DNA from: Bacillota bacterium
Lineage (GTDB): Bacteria; Bacillota; Clostridia; Lachnospirales; Lachnospiraceae
DNA: 13,605 nt
Assembly (NCBI GenBank): GCA_023398615.1
Contig: JAEWSD010000058.1
Coordinates: 1-13,605, forward strand
Reading direction: 5' to 3'
Every line of letters starts with the position of its first letter. Position 1 is the stretch's first letter. The notes beneath the pieces were generated by a model that saw nothing but the letters and a program-made list of their open reading frames with translations, ran no database searches and had not been told where the DNA came from. The position numbers and the translations under genes were made by a program. Positions 13,454 to 13,605 of this stretch are shown one piece after another.

Positions 13454-13605
13454 TCAGTCATCAGCTGCCGTATCCCTCTCAAGCTTCTCCAGATAGCGGA
13501 AGGCCTCTTCCGATGAACTCCCGCACATTTCCTCCGACGCTTTCAGGCTGCCGCAAACAGCCGGCCTGTGCTCTGTTCCAAACAGCTTACATTTATTGTC
13601 CTCGC
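13454..13605 (-). CDS. YkgJ-family cysteine-cluster protein, C-terminal fragment (cut by window edge)
   Basis: The last 49 codons of a minus-strand gene, ending in TGA at 13456-13454; the 5' part lies beyond the right edge. The readable part contains NKCKLFGTEHRPAVC, then LKASEEMCGSSSEEAFRYLE. The spaced cysteines (residues 5, 17 and 27 of the fragment) and the R-P-x-V-C pattern match the C-terminal half of YkgJ/UPF0153-type proteins, a family annotated as putative zinc- or iron-chelating cysteine clusters of uncertain function. No truncation is implied; the fragment is partial only because the window ends. It converges with the LysM-GH18 gene. Confidence 0.7.
   Translation of the reverse strand, partial: EDNKCKLFGTEHRPAVCGSLKASEEMCGSSSEEAFRYLEKLERDTAADD

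Overview
The window looks like the chromosome of an anaerobic, spore-forming member of the Clostridia (Bacillota, possibly Lachnospiraceae-like). The reasons are AT-rich intergenic DNA, GGAGG-type ribosome binding sites, a ferredoxin-linked energy-converting hydrogenase, and a LysM-GH18 protein of the spore-cortex-lytic SleL/YaaH type. The species assignment is inference.

Most of the window (about 671-11790, minus strand) is one 12-gene block reading right to left. It starts with six genes in the order of Ech [NiFe] hydrogenase operons: echA (NuoL-like antiporter subunit), echB (NuoH-like), echC (NuoB-like small subunit), echD (NuoC-like), echE (NiFe large subunit) and echF (2x[4Fe-4S]). All six maturation genes follow in the order hypA-hypB-hypF-hypC-hypD-hypE. 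Most junctions overlap or are only a few bases apart. A sigma-A-type promoter (TTGTAA-17-TACAAT) lies just upstream of echA, and an intrinsic terminator begins inside the last codons of hypE. The genes would together supply a membrane hydrogenase that couples ferredoxin oxidation to H2 formation and ion pumping, plus the proteins that build its Ni-Fe(CN)2CO site. EchE ends directly after its C-terminal metal-binding motif, so no maturation protease should be needed, and none is seen here.

The compact layout is broken twice, on both sides of echE. A 269-bp spacer (7927-8196) is full of hairpins and ends in a near-perfect 28-bp palindrome abutting the echE start codon, where no Shine-Dalgarno sequence remains. 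A 333-bp spacer (6502-6834) holds three hairpins and a 203-bp MITE-like element with 23-bp terminal inverted repeats. These are the least ordinary parts of the window.

Outside the block, a MarR-family regulator (206-628, plus strand) converges on hypE and has its own promoter. On the right, a LysM-LysM-GH18 gene (11998-13299, plus strand) diverges from echA with a sigma-K-like promoter, and is followed by a terminator hairpin. The right edge holds the C-terminal end of a YkgJ-family cysteine-cluster protein on the minus strand, cut by the window boundary.
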